From positions 270,373 to 334,372 of IMG/VR virus record IMGVR_UViG_3300027899_000001: DNA of 64,000 nucleotides. One strand, written 5' to 3'. The notes under the pieces are model-generated. The model saw nothing but the letters and a program-made list of their open reading frames with translations. It did not search any database and had not been told where the DNA came from. The translations under genes were made by a program, and so were the position numbers. Below are positions 34,431 to 43,282 of the stretch, piece after piece; within the stretch, counting starts at the first letter, position 1, and each line of letters begins with the position of its first letter. The stretch comes from a virus.

Positions 34431-36203
34431 TTAAATAACTGAACCACTATTAGTTTCAAACCAAAGTGTAATATATTGAGTTTCTGGGTGGAAACCTGCG
34501 TCAACTAAAGCGTATCTAGTTTTGATGATAACTTTAGGAGCACCTGTACCTTCAGTAATAAGCTTAACGCTTTCAGCCATAAGGTATGGGCAGAATACTG
34601 TTCCTGGTTCATCAATAGCACCTTTTCTTCCTACAAGTACTCTGGTATCAGAATAAAGCATGTTAGGATCTACATAAAGAGTCATTCCAGCGATTGTTCC
34701 GAGAGGATACAATGAACCGTTAGATTGAGTAAATGTATTGGTTATAGGTGAGAATGTGTAACCAGCATTTGTTTGAAGAGCTGTAGCAATTTTAAGGTTA
34801 GTAACAATAAAGTTAGCAGGACCTCTTCTTCCTCTTTGCATGATAACGTTACCAGCTGCAAGAATATTAGCCATAACTCTTTTGATAATTGTGTCTTGGT
34901 TTTCAAATGTTGCACCAACTACTGATGTATATTTTGCGAATCCTGGAACAGTCATTGCTCCTGTAGTAACAGAACCAGCATCATTATATGCAAATGCAGT
35001 TGAATTAAGAGAACCTGTAGATGTACAGTTCATGTTAAGGTTAATACCTTCAACAGCGTTAGCTTTGATATGGTTTTTCCAACCGTGACCGAACAATCTT
35101 GAAAGAATGTGTTTGTTAATAGCTTGGCTAATTTCGTTGATTCCAGCATTTTCTACCATTGCGATAACATCAATACCCCATTGTTTATTAAGATCTTGAA
35201 TTTGTTCCTGAGTAACAGAAACTGATACTTGGAATGTGCCTACTTGTACAAATTTAGTAAATACCTGAAGACCAAGAGCTCTTGGATATTCCATTTCACC
35301 AACGCCTCTTTCCATAGGTTCATAAAGAGTAGTGCCTGAGACGAATGTTCCTCCCCAGTCAGCATTATCTGTTTGACCTGCACCGGTAAATCCTTGTACT
35401 TGATCTTCCAATGTGGAAATAAGTGTAGGATAAGTAGTAACATTATAAAGTAATGATTGATTTAATAGAGGAGCGACGTTTCCTGTACCATTGAAAATAT
35501 CAGCCAAATTATCACCTGCTGTTCCAAATGTTCCAGTTTTAAACATTGGGAAACCATCAATTCTTGATTTTCCAATATAAGTAGCTGTTAATGTAGAAGC
35601 ACCTGTAGATACGTTTGTTGCTGAGTTAAATATTAAAGATGTTCCATTAGTAATTGTTCCTGCTGTAATAAGAGCTTGAACAGATGCATCAAGTTGAATT
35701 TTGAATGCATGAGGAGCATCGTATTGACCATAAGCAGCAGAACCTTGGAAAGTAGCAGGATTTGCTGTTGCAGGACTAACTGCTGGTTGTGCGCCAAATG
35801 GTTGTTTTCCTCCAGCGTATACATAATCTAAATAGGATACAACTCCTGTTGGACCTGGCATAGGAACCACGTTAACAAGGTCAAAACCTATTGTTCTAGC
35901 GGCTACTTGAAGAGCCATAGGAAGAAGTGCAGGCCATTTGTCACCTGAACCTTTAACAGTTGTACCTGTAAATTGAGCTCCTGTAGTAGCTGCAACTGAT
36001 GCAGGAACTGCAGTACCAACACCTGGTACGTTGTAAAGAGTTGCATAAGGAACGGATACACCACCCATAGCAGCTTCATTTAATGCATGAAAATGTGCGT
36101 ATTTAGAAATCCAACTCAATCTGTTTTTATCTTTAAGACCAGTTACAGTTTCAATCATTGGAGACCATTTTTGCACAATTTGTTGTTCGTTTAATTGTTT
36201 CAT
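34431..36203 (-). CDS. Major capsid protein (T4 gp23-like)
   Basis: 590 residues, near T4 gp23 (521). The N-terminal ~43 residues are a propeptide: QIVQKWSPMIETVTGL parallels gp23, and HALNE/AAMGG parallels the gp23 cleavage site FLTE/AEIGG, predicting cutting after Glu43. Next come LLPMALQVAARTIGFDLVNVVPMPGPTGVVSYLDYVYAGG, the hallmark of gp23, and a C-terminal block TIAGMTLYVDPNMLYSDT...TGAPKVIIKTRYAL. It self-assembles into the head around the scaffold. Codon use is richer in G/C than most of the window, as expected for a highly expressed gene. Confidence 0.93.
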   Translation of the reverse strand: MKQLNEQQIVQKWSPMIETVTGLKDKNRLSWISKYAHFHALNEAAMGGVSVPYATLYNVPGVGTAVPASVAATTGAQFTGTTVKGSGDKWPALLPMALQVAARTIGFDLVNVVPMPGPTGVVSYLDYVYAGGKQPFGAQPAVSPATANPATFQGSAAYGQYDAPHAFKIQLDASVQALITAGTITNGTSLIFNSATNVSTGASTLTATYIGKSRIDGFPMFKTGTFGTAGDNLADIFNGTGNVAPLLNQSLLYNVTTYPTLISTLEDQVQGFTGAGQTDNADWGGTFVSGTTLYEPMERGVGEMEYPRALGLQVFTKFVQVGTFQVSVSVTQEQIQDLNKQWGIDVIAMVENAGINEISQAINKHILSRLFGHGWKNHIKANAVEGINLNMNCTSTGSLNSTAFAYNDAGSVTTGAMTVPGFAKYTSVVGATFENQDTIIKRVMANILAAGNVIMQRGRRGPANFIVTNLKIATALQTNAGYTFSPITNTFTQSNGSLYPLGTIAGMTLYVDPNMLYSDTRVLVGRKGAIDEPGTVFCPYLMAESVKLITEGTGAPKVIIKTRYALVDAGFHPETQYITLWFETNSGSVI

Positions 36204-36285
36204 TTTTATTTCGTTATTTTATTTTTTAAATTTGTTTTATTTATTTTTATATAAACTGTTGTTTTTTATACTTAGTGCACTAAAA

Positions 36286-38631
36286 TTAGTTATTATAACG
36301 ATTTTTCATATAATCACCAATGGACGCAACATAAGTATCTAATTTTTGTTCACTTTCTTCTGGAGTTTTTGCGATGACAGACTCATTAAGAGTAAGATTA
36401 GGTTTAGTAATTAATCCGCTAGTTTCCCAGAAATTTTCGATCTGATACTGTGTATTCAATGTAAAGTATTCAGCTTTTGCATTAATCGTTTCTCTAATTA
36501 CTTCTGAAGAGTTATAAAGATCTTTATAAGCTTTAGGAGCTAATGCTAACCATAAAGGTTCATTAGTTTGATTTTTTGCAACTGCATTTTCCCATAATTG
36601 CATAATTACTTTAGAATCAGTTGTTGGAACTTTTGAAATTTCGTTTGCTACTTTTTCTTTATCAGTTGCGTCTAGACCAGCAAATCTTTTTCTATCAGTT
36701 TCACTTAAAAGCTGAGTGAATGGATATTGCTCTTTTACACTTTCATCTAATCCTTTTTCTTTTTCTAAAGATTGAATAATTGCTTCAAGTTTACTATCAA
36801 GATTTGTTTTTCTAGCTTGAATATCAGAAGTTTGATTTAAGCTTTCGTTTGTTAATCCTTTTCCGCCAGGTTTAACATTTAATTTAAGATTTTGTGCACT
36901 AGTATAGTTCTTTTTAGGACCATCACCAGATACACTTTCTTTTCCTTTTCCTATAGTTTTAACAACTTTAAGATCAGTTTTAAGATCTTTTGGATCATTG
37001 CAACAACCCCCATCTTTTGGAAGTGATGCACCTGCTTTAGAAGGATTCATTTGTAATTTATCGTTTCCAACAGGCATTTTTTCTTTACCAACTTTAACGT
37101 TTCTTAATTTTGCTGTAATAATTTTACCATCAAATTCTACGCTAGTGTTTTTCTGATGTGCGGTATCAACTTTCACATTGCCAGCTTTCTTAAGAGTATC
37201 TGCTGTAATAACTGATATTCCTTTAAGATTTGCTTCGTTAAGTGGTTTTGCTGTAATTGAATGTGTTTTTAGCATTTCGTCGATTTTTGATTTTAGTTCT
37301 GGACTTTTCTTTGATTCTGAAACTAATTCAACGTATTCAATAAGTTTCATGGCATCTTCTTTACTTATAGCTCTGCCAAACATATCTTCTGTCCAGTTTA
37401 CAGAATGATTAAGATTTTTAGCAATGGATGAAGTCCATTCATGCATGCCGTTAATAGCTTGGGCTTTTTCTGTACCCCATTCGTTAAGTGCATTAACACC
37501 TTTTGCGATTTGAGTTGTCCACTCATTAAGACCATCAAGCATTTCTGCGTTATGATCTACAGTTTCTCCAATTGCATTTGTGACCTTTGCTACTTCTGCA
37601 GTCCAGTCTTGGGTTGCATTTAGAGTTTTAGCATTATGATCTACAGTATCTGCAATCTTCTTAGTTAGTTTATAGTGATTATTGCTCTTTTCTGCTAATG
37701 TATCAGCATAAGTAGCGAGTTCATTTACAGCTTTAGCGATTTCGGATTGCCAATTTAATGAATCTTCTTGGATTTTACGTATTTTTTCAACATATTTTTC
37801 CAATTTTCCTGATTTATCAGGAGAGTCATTTGAATTTTCTAGTTTTTCCTTAATGGCGCCAAGCTCTTGATTGAATAATTCGGTCCATTTCTGGATAGCT
37901 TCTTCATTCATCATTGGTTTTGTTTCTGCCATTTGATTTTCGTGATTATTTTTAATTAATTGTTTTGCTTCTTCACGTAGTGGAACTGATGGATATTTAT
38001 CAGTAACATCAATAATAGAGATGTCTTCATTTAAAATACCGAGCTTAGAATTGATACTATGATCTTTACGTGTTGAAGAGGATTCGTTAAGTTGTTTTAC
38101 TAATTCATTAATATAGGCTTGTTTTGGATTGGCACCTTCATTAACTTTGTGAAGCTGTGCAGACTCGAAACCTGGTTTGGCAACCAAGTCATATGTGTAA
38201 ATCTGCTGTATAGCTACTGTTTTGTCTTCGTTAACCGTACCAGCGGCTCTTGAAGAGATTGAAAGTGGAACTCCTGCTTCTAATAATGATTTAGCAATTT
38301 GCCCCTTCGGTGTTTCGAGTACTTCAATACGACCTAAAACTTGACGTTTTTGTTGATCATACCACAACTCAGATATTCTATGAGATACACCACCTAATGC
38401 AACTTCAAATCTTTCAGGATGATCTAATTCACCAAGAAGGTTACCATTAGTAATGTCTTTCTTCAAATATTCTAAGTGGGGTAAATACTCTTTTTCTTCG
38501 TAAATACGACCATTTCTATTTTCAACTCCAAACTCAGCAAAAACACCTTCTAACATAGTCTTACCGTTTTTGGTAATTTTCTGTAGGTTTTGAGATGATC
38601 TTTCAAGGATCAAAAGTGATTTTTCTGCCAT
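36286..38631 (-). CDS. Prohead protease fused to scaffold (gp21-gp22-like)
   Basis: 781 residues. Residues 1-165 form a gp21-type prohead serine protease: TMLEGVFAEFGVENRNGRIYEEKEY, NLLGELDHPERFEV (catalytic His in LxDHP) and GVPLSISSRAAG (catalytic Ser region), followed by TYDLVAKPGFESA. Residues ~215-460 are coiled coil with repeats of the form DHNAxxLNxxxxWTxxVAKxxNAI. The C-terminal 300 residues are disordered or basic and then helical, scaffold-like. Several LNE tripeptides (LGILNE, PLNEANL, TLNESV) are predicted self-cleavage sites. Fusion of protease and core in one chain differs from T4. Confidence 0.88.
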   Translation of the reverse strand: MAEKSLLILERSSQNLQKITKNGKTMLEGVFAEFGVENRNGRIYEEKEYLPHLEYLKKDITNGNLLGELDHPERFEVALGGVSHRISELWYDQQKRQVLGRIEVLETPKGQIAKSLLEAGVPLSISSRAAGTVNEDKTVAIQQIYTYDLVAKPGFESAQLHKVNEGANPKQAYINELVKQLNESSSTRKDHSINSKLGILNEDISIIDVTDKYPSVPLREEAKQLIKNNHENQMAETKPMMNEEAIQKWTELFNQELGAIKEKLENSNDSPDKSGKLEKYVEKIRKIQEDSLNWQSEIAKAVNELATYADTLAEKSNNHYKLTKKIADTVDHNAKTLNATQDWTAEVAKVTNAIGETVDHNAEMLDGLNEWTTQIAKGVNALNEWGTEKAQAINGMHEWTSSIAKNLNHSVNWTEDMFGRAISKEDAMKLIEYVELVSESKKSPELKSKIDEMLKTHSITAKPLNEANLKGISVITADTLKKAGNVKVDTAHQKNTSVEFDGKIITAKLRNVKVGKEKMPVGNDKLQMNPSKAGASLPKDGGCCNDPKDLKTDLKVVKTIGKGKESVSGDGPKKNYTSAQNLKLNVKPGGKGLTNESLNQTSDIQARKTNLDSKLEAIIQSLEKEKGLDESVKEQYPFTQLLSETDRKRFAGLDATDKEKVANEISKVPTTDSKVIMQLWENAVAKNQTNEPLWLALAPKAYKDLYNSSEVIRETINAKAEYFTLNTQYQIENFWETSGLITKPNLTLNESVIAKTPEESEQKLDTYVASIGDYMKNRYNN

Positions 38632-38851
38632 AATTTTCTTTATTTTATGTTAGTTTGAATTTTATACAATATTCTATTTATATATACAGATCTTAAGTGA
38701 TTAAAAATAAGGTTAATGCATATACTTTTAAGACATTGTTAAATTCTTAAAAATATGGAGCATTAATATATTAGAAACAAACAAATTAAAGATACGTGTG
38801 ATGTTAATGATATGTTAAAAAGAACTTAAAATTTCTATATCTCAATAATTT

Positions 38852-38863
38852 TTATTATATTTG
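38852..38863 (+). promoter_or_regulatory. Putative promoter element TTATTATATTTG
   Basis: Same motif as upstream of the sugar cluster and several minus-strand genes, ending 18 nt before the ATG at 38882. It matches the Bacteroidota -7 pattern TAnnTTTG exactly (TATATTTG). Confidence 0.6.
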
Positions 38864-38881
38864 TATATAAAATATATAAAA

Positions 38882-39325
38882 ATGCAAACATTTCTTCCGT
38901 ATGATAATTTAGAAAAATCGGTAAAAGCTTTAGATAATAAAAGACTTGGAAAACAACGCGTCGAATGTTATCAGCTTATAAGCGTGATATCAGGCAGACC
39001 GAGAAAAGATGGAAAACCTTATAAAGGTTGGACTAATCACCCTATAACAGTGATGTGGAGAAATCACCTAAATGCATTAAAATTATACTATAATCTATGT
39101 ATTGATGAATGGATAAAACGAGGATTTAAAAATACTATGGAAAAAGAAAAAATAGAAGGGCCTATAGTTTATCCTGAATGGTTTGGTTATATACCTTTTC
39201 ACGCATCACATCGTTCTAATTTACTTAGAAAAGATAAAAGTTATTATTCTAAACTTGGATGGAGCGATTCGGCTGATTGGGCGTATTTATGGTTTGATAA
39301 CGAAAGAGGCTGGCATTCTACTTAA
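38882..39325 (+). CDS. Pyr_excise / MSMEG_6728-like DNA-repair-type protein
   Basis: 147 residues from the ATG at 38882; the frame could also open at a TTG at 38861, which lies inside the promoter motif. MQTFLPYDNLEKSVKALDNKRLGKQRVECYQLI and the NHPITVMWRNHLNALKLYYNLCIDEWIKRG core match a family related to T4 endonuclease V (pyrimidine-dimer glycosylase). The Thr2-equivalent nucleophile position holds Gln-Thr. Repair activity is likely but unproven. Confidence 0.75.
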   Translation: MQTFLPYDNLEKSVKALDNKRLGKQRVECYQLISVISGRPRKDGKPYKGWTNHPITVMWRNHLNALKLYYNLCIDEWIKRGFKNTMEKEKIEGPIVYPEWFGYIPFHASHRSNLLRKDKSYYSKLGWSDSADWAYLWFDNERGWHST

Positions 39326-40143
39326 TCTGTCTGTATTTCTCCGTTTACAGCACAAACCTTTTTAACATCTCTCCTTGAAAAATTTTTATAATTACCATGA
39401 CAATAAAAACTTGCGCCTACATATTTAGGAGCAAATTCAAGAGATTTTAGTCTATTATTACTACAAGAAAATAATCCTGTTACAAATACAGGACATCCTC
39501 TTAAAGAAGTGAGATGATTATTTTGTAAAGTAAACATCCCTTGTATTTTATTAAATTGTATGTAAGAAGGAAATTCTGTAAGACCTTTCCATTTTAATAT
39601 TACATTTTCATTAACATCAATGGTTAAATCATCATTTATAGTATAATGTTTAATTTCATACTCATCTAACCATTTTTTTATTTTGATTTTAAATCCTATA
39701 CCCATATCATAAATAGGATCTGATTCTTCTGTAAAAGCCTCTGATATAGTATTTTTATTAAGTTCGCTTTCTTTAAAAACTTTAAAATATTTTTTCCAAC
39801 GTGAAATTGACGCAGTATTTGTTGCTTGAGAATATGTTCTTTCTTTTCCATTTAATATATTCTTTCTTATATCTAAAAATATTGGATTAATAGTGTATCC
39901 ATAAGGAACAAGATTTAATTGTAATTCATTTTTTGATAAATGTTTTATGTGATATACTATGTATAAACCAGTAGCGGGAAATGGCGTCTTATCATTAAAT
40001 GCAAAATATTTACTTTCTTTAAGACATCTAAGAACATCTCCTACTTCAAGATTTTCAAAACCCTTATAACCTATTCCCATATCTTTAATAGGATCAAACT
40101 CTTCAGTAAATTTTTCGTTAATATGTTCTCTAATCAATTTCAT
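39322..40143 (-). CDS. Double-leader protein with leucine-rich-like repeats
   Basis: 273 residues. It carries the leader motif twice: at residues 10-25 (INEKFTEEFDPIKDMGIG) and again near 134-149 (SEAFTEESDPIYDMGIG). It therefore looks like two leader-bearing proteins fused in one frame. The C-terminal half has short repeats (LTEFPSYIQFNKIQGMFTLQNNHLTSLRGCP, FSCSNNRLKSLEFAPKYVGASFYCHGN) of the leucine-rich type found in phage and bacterial surface proteins. Probably virion-associated; its function is unknown. Confidence 0.7.
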   Translation of the reverse strand: MKLIREHINEKFTEEFDPIKDMGIGYKGFENLEVGDVLRCLKESKYFAFNDKTPFPATGLYIVYHIKHLSKNELQLNLVPYGYTINPIFLDIRKNILNGKERTYSQATNTASISRWKKYFKVFKESELNKNTISEAFTEESDPIYDMGIGFKIKIKKWLDEYEIKHYTINDDLTIDVNENVILKWKGLTEFPSYIQFNKIQGMFTLQNNHLTSLRGCPVFVTGLFSCSNNRLKSLEFAPKYVGASFYCHGNYKNFSRRDVKKVCAVNGEIQTD

Positions 40144-40499
40144 TAATCTTTAATGATGTATTTTTCTGTTGGAATTATATGATATGTAAGAGTAGTTATT
40201 CCTTTTCCTTTTACATTTATTAATCCGTCTCTATTCATAATTATTTCATCGACAAGAACTTCACAATGTTTTCGTGTAGAGGAGTATTTTCCAGCTTCAT
40301 ATAGATCCATTATTCCAGATATTCGTTTTCCATGAAATTGATATACAAATTTTACCCATTTTTGCCATACTAGATTTTCAAAATCTTTGTATATAGAAAA
40401 ATATTTATCTTCAAATACTATATATCCTATACCTAAATCATGTATTGGATCTGACTCTTCAGTAAATTTTTCGTATAATTTCTCCTTTAATTTTTTCAC
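40143..40499 (-). CDS. Hypothetical protein with the EESDPIHDLGIG leader
   Basis: 118 residues. Leader core YEKFTEESDPIHDLGIG, then a mixed beta protein (FENLVWQKWVKFVYQFHGKRISGIMDLYEAG). Its stop overlaps the start of the double-leader gene by one base. Function unknown; leader implies the same destination as its neighbours. Confidence 0.7.
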   Translation of the reverse strand: MKKLKEKLYEKFTEESDPIHDLGIGYIVFEDKYFSIYKDFENLVWQKWVKFVYQFHGKRISGIMDLYEAGKYSSTRKHCEVLVDEIIMNRDGLINVKGKGITTLTYHIIPTEKYIIKD

Positions 40500-40544
40500 T
40501 CGAGATATTATTATTTGTTTTATATATTCCTATATAAACGACAA

Positions 40545-40569
40545 AAGAGAGACTGAGGGAGTCTCTCTT
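40545..40569 (-). terminator. Hairpin terminator
   Basis: AAGAGAGACT and AGTCTCTCTT form a perfect 10-bp stem with a 5-nt loop; on the minus strand it is followed by TTTT. It lies 19 nt past the metallophosphoesterase stop. Confidence 0.8.
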
Positions 40570-40587
40570 AAATCGACAAGAGGGTTG

Positions 40588-41280
40588 TTATAAATTTATC
40601 AACATACTAGCAACTCTTTTATTTCCCCTGTCATCAATACAGGCAATAAAATCGCCGCCAAAAAAATCTAATCGAGGAGTAACCTGAGGAGTATGTCCAA
40701 ACACCTGATTTATTCCGTTATAAGGATCGTCAAGAACTTCCATGTAATCTGCCCAAAGTGGACCCGGAGTTCCTCTTCCGCCTCTCATTCTTCCAACTTT
40801 CCATATTAATTCTTGTCTATCATGAATTCTATTTAATGTGTCATGAATTAATTCGCCTTCTTTCATTTCAGGTTTAATAAAAAATTCATCATAATTTGTA
40901 GTGTATCCCGCGTGAGTAGCAAGAGTATATTTTTTAGTTGTATCATTAGTATATCCCCAAGCCATTTGAAACAAATCTGCATTATCATCAAAAATCTTTT
41001 TATATTCCCATGCAAATTCGTATTGTTTTCCGGTTATACCATCTATGCCGTGCATATATGCATAATCATGATTTCCGATAAGAAGCGTAACTTGATCTTT
41101 ATTTTTACGAGCAAAGTTACAAATATTATTAAGATTATATAACTGTATACTACGTTTAACAAAGAAACTATCTACATAATCGCCAAGAAACACGATTTTA
41201 TAGAAATTTTTCATTCCTTCTTTAGCGAGTTCTTCCCACTCTATTAATCCATGTATATCCCCTATAAATAGTACTTTCAT
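40588..41280 (-). CDS. Calcineurin-like metallophosphoesterase
   Basis: 230 residues. GDIHG, GDYVD, GNHDY and a late TPQVTP with preceding GH (VFGHTP) give the full set of metal ligands of the PPP/calcineurin superfamily. Comparable phage enzymes are protein phosphatases (lambda type) or nucleotide phosphatases. Own promoter element at 41303. Confidence 0.88.
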   Translation of the reverse strand: MKVLFIGDIHGLIEWEELAKEGMKNFYKIVFLGDYVDSFFVKRSIQLYNLNNICNFARKNKDQVTLLIGNHDYAYMHGIDGITGKQYEFAWEYKKIFDDNADLFQMAWGYTNDTTKKYTLATHAGYTTNYDEFFIKPEMKEGELIHDTLNRIHDRQELIWKVGRMRGGRGTPGPLWADYMEVLDDPYNGINQVFGHTPQVTPRLDFFGGDFIACIDDRGNKRVASMLINL

Positions 41281-41302
41281 TTTGTTTGTTTTTTAATTAT
41301 AT

Positions 41303-41328
41303 GTAAATATAAACAAAATACTTGACAG
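41303..41328 (-). promoter_or_regulatory. Putative promoter of the metallophosphoesterase
   Basis: On the minus strand CTGTCAAG, about 6 nt, then GTTTATATTTAC, ending 22 nt before the start codon at 41280. The same pair at the same distance is found at 42445. Confidence 0.6.
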
Positions 41329-41346
41329 AAAAAAATTATTTACATA

Positions 41347-41619
41347 TTAATTTGATAATTCCATCTTTACATGTGCAACAATTTCAGATATTTCTTCTAT
41401 TTTATTTTGAATTATATCCATTTCTGATAAATATACGCTTAAATTTGTGCAAATTTCTTGAAGATATTCTTCATTAATTGGCTGTTTATCTAATTCATCT
41501 GTTAGTTCATTGAATTGATTTTGAACTTTAGTGTAATTTTCCTTAAGTACATTTAATCTATCTTTGAACTCACCAAGCAGATAAACTTTTGCGGTGTGTT
41601 CAAAACTTTGAGTTGTCAT
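41347..41619 (-). CDS. Hypothetical coiled-coil protein
   Basis: 90 residues, almost entirely heptad-like (FKDRLNVLKENYTKVQNQFNELTDELDK ...). Probably a helical bundle. It follows two small genes in a minus-strand run. Function unknown. Confidence 0.6.
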   Translation of the reverse strand: MTTQSFEHTAKVYLLGEFKDRLNVLKENYTKVQNQFNELTDELDKQPINEEYLQEICTNLSVYLSEMDIIQNKIEEISEIVAHVKMELSN

Positions 41620-41639
41620 TTTATGAAGTATTTAACATT

Positions 41640-41828
41640 TTATTTTTTTTCGACATTTTTTTCTATATTTTCTATTATGCTAAGATTACAAGGAAATGAA
41701 TATATAACTTGTTTTCCTTTATCATAAAATCTATATACACCATCTTGTACTGAAAAAGAATAAGCATATATATTATAATTAAGATTAGCGCCGCCTGGAT
41801 TTATTACCAGAATTTTATATAAGTTCAT
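41640..41828 (-). CDS. Hypothetical 62-residue protein
   Basis: A small protein rich in aromatic residues (ILVINPGGANLNYNIYAYSFSVQDG...YRFYDKGKQVIYSFP). No motif recognised. Short gap (4 nt) from the upstream gene supports an operon. Confidence 0.5.
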   Translation of the reverse strand: MNLYKILVINPGGANLNYNIYAYSFSVQDGVYRFYDKGKQVIYSFPCNLSIIENIEKNVEKK

Positions 41829-41832
41829 TGTA

Positions 41833-42132
41833 TTAAAATCTAAACATTCCCATGGATTTTAAAATTTGTGCTTTATATTCTGGAGAATTTTGTATCTTCA
41901 GAATTTGTTTATACAAATCAGATTGTTTTAAGAAATATTCAGGTATGAATATTGGGCAAATCAACCATATTAAACAAGATCTAACAAACCAAAATGGATA
42001 GTAATAAATTTTACCCAATTTAGTAATAAATCTCCAATCTTCTTTTATATATTCTTTATATACATAAAGAGTAAAAAGGATACAAAAATCTATAAATTTT
42101 TTCATTTTTCGTTTATTTGTTTTCGTATTCAT
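41833..42132 (-). CDS. Hypothetical small membrane-associated protein
   Basis: 99 residues with two hydrophobic segments (FIDFCILFTLYVY and FWFVRSCLIWLICPIFIP) and a basic C-terminus. The start overlaps the upstream 48-residue frame. Function unknown. Confidence 0.55.
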   Translation of the reverse strand: MNTKTNKRKMKKFIDFCILFTLYVYKEYIKEDWRFITKLGKIYYYPFWFVRSCLIWLICPIFIPEYFLKQSDLYKQILKIQNSPEYKAQILKSMGMFRF

Positions 42133-42259
42133 CTTCTAAAATTATTTCATCATCAGATTGATCGTTATCATTATCTTTTATTAAATAACGAGCTTTTGGT
42201 TTTTCTTCTTTTTTCTTTAAACCAAATTTCTTTTCGTCTTCATCATAACCGTTATACAT
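42113..42259 (-). CDS. Small acidic protein
   Basis: 48 residues, MYNGYDEDEKKFGLKKKEE..., ending DDEIILEDEYENK. It overlaps genes on both sides by 8-20 nt, in the manner of translationally coupled phage genes. No motif. Confidence 0.5.
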   Translation of the reverse strand: MYNGYDEDEKKFGLKKKEEKPKARYLIKDNDNDQSDDEIILEDEYENK

Positions 42260-42422
42260 CTTCTTTATCTCTAGTAAAATACAAATAAATCGGGCAGAAT
42301 ATACAAAGTCCTATAGCAGACCATGTTACTGCGGCAGGTGTAAATGGTACAAATAAAAACGAAATTGCCGCGCCTGTTATCCATCCTATTGTAATTGTTA
42401 ACGCTCTGTAAAATGTTTTCAT
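42252..42422 (-). CDS. Small two-helix membrane protein
   Basis: 56 residues with two transmembrane helices (ALTITIGWITGAAISFLFVP and AAVTWSAIGLCIFCPIYLYF). It is the first gene after the promoter element at 42445. Function unknown. Confidence 0.6.
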   Translation of the reverse strand: MKTFYRALTITIGWITGAAISFLFVPFTPAAVTWSAIGLCIFCPIYLYFTRDKEDV

Positions 42423-42444
42423 GATTATAGTTTTTAATTATAGA

Positions 42445-42470
42445 GTAAATATAATCAATATTCTTGACAG
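42445..42470 (-). promoter_or_regulatory. Putative promoter
   Basis: On the minus strand CTGTCAAG followed by GATTATATTTAC, ending 22 nt before the start at 42422. Near-copy of the element at 41303. Confidence 0.6.
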
Positions 42471-42488
42471 AAAAAAATATTTAATGGA

Positions 42489-42794
42489 TTATTTCTTATT
42501 TGCCCATCCACGTCCATCAAATCTAACTCCACGAAGATTTATAGGCATTAATCTTGGTTCAGAATAATAATCAAAATGTCGAATCCATCCAACTTTACAC
42601 ATTTCATTAGCCATTCTTTTTAACAATTTCTTAACAAGTTCTGCAGTAGGCTTAGATACTATTTCATATGTTATCCATGTAGTTGATGTATCAGAATAAC
42701 TAATTCGTGTTGGAGTAGCAGTACTATCAGCAGTGCTTACAGTATAATAACTAGGAGTAGTTAAAGTTGTTTCATTTCTATAATCTGGCGCCAT
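42489..42794 (-). CDS. Hypothetical 101-residue protein
   Basis: Thr/Ser-rich N-terminal half (RNETTLTTPSYYTVSTADSTATPTR) and a helical, basic second half (AELVKKLLKRMANEMCKVGWIRHFDYYSEP) ending RGWANKK. No family recognised. It follows the tRNA-Arg gene directly. Confidence 0.6.
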   Translation of the reverse strand: MAPDYRNETTLTTPSYYTVSTADSTATPTRISYSDTSTTWITYEIVSKPTAELVKKLLKRMANEMCKVGWIRHFDYYSEPRLMPINLRGVRFDGRGWANKK

Positions 42795-42808
42795 AATTAA
42801 AAATTTGT

Positions 42809-42879
42809 GAAGATATCAGGACTCGAACCCGAACCAAGAGAGTCGAAATCTCGTATGCTATCCATTACACTATATCTCC
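42809..42879 (-). tRNA. tRNA-Arg(TCG)
   Basis: 71 nt cloverleaf: acceptor GGAGATA/TATCTTC, anticodon loop TTTCGAC (TCG at 34-36), T-loop TTCGAGT. The first base pair of the anticodon stem is mismatched. No CCA is encoded. It stands apart from the main tRNA array. Confidence 0.88.
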
Positions 42880-42892
42880 ATTTTATTATATA

Positions 42893-43282
42893 TCAATACC
42901 AACTTTGTTCTAACACTTTATTACCATAATTAAGTTGGCATACTTTATATTTAACAGTTTCTTCTAGATTTTCAACCATATAAACCCATGATGACCAAGC
43001 TGTAGTAGTCTGATATTCTCTTCTTATATAAAGCCTTTCACCTTGAACAAAACGACATTCTTTGGCATAAAGTAATATTAAACCATTTGTATCTGTTAAA
43101 GTAGTTGTAATGTATATTAACGAAGGGTCTCCTCTACGTTGTTTTTGTATATTATTATAATAAAGAAAATTTCCAGCATATTTTTTAGTAATAAATAGTT
43201 CATCTTCTACATATACACTACTTTTTTTAGATACAACACAAGACATTAAAAAAATTAATATAATGCTTATTGCTTTTTTCAT
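42893..43282 (-). CDS. Small lipoprotein of the polysaccharide operon
   Basis: 129 residues. Signal peptide with lipobox (ISIILIFLMSCVVSKK; Cys at 15), so exported and lipid-anchored. The remaining domain is beta-rich. Its start overlaps the GT2 stop by 4 nt, so it belongs to the YaiO-HEAT-GT2 operon. No family recognised. Confidence 0.7.
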   Translation of the reverse strand: MKKAISIILIFLMSCVVSKKSSVYVEDELFITKKYAGNFLYYNNIQKQRRGDPSLIYITTTLTDTNGLILLYAKECRFVQGERLYIRREYQTTTAWSSWVYMVENLEETVKYKVCQLNYGNKVLEQSWY

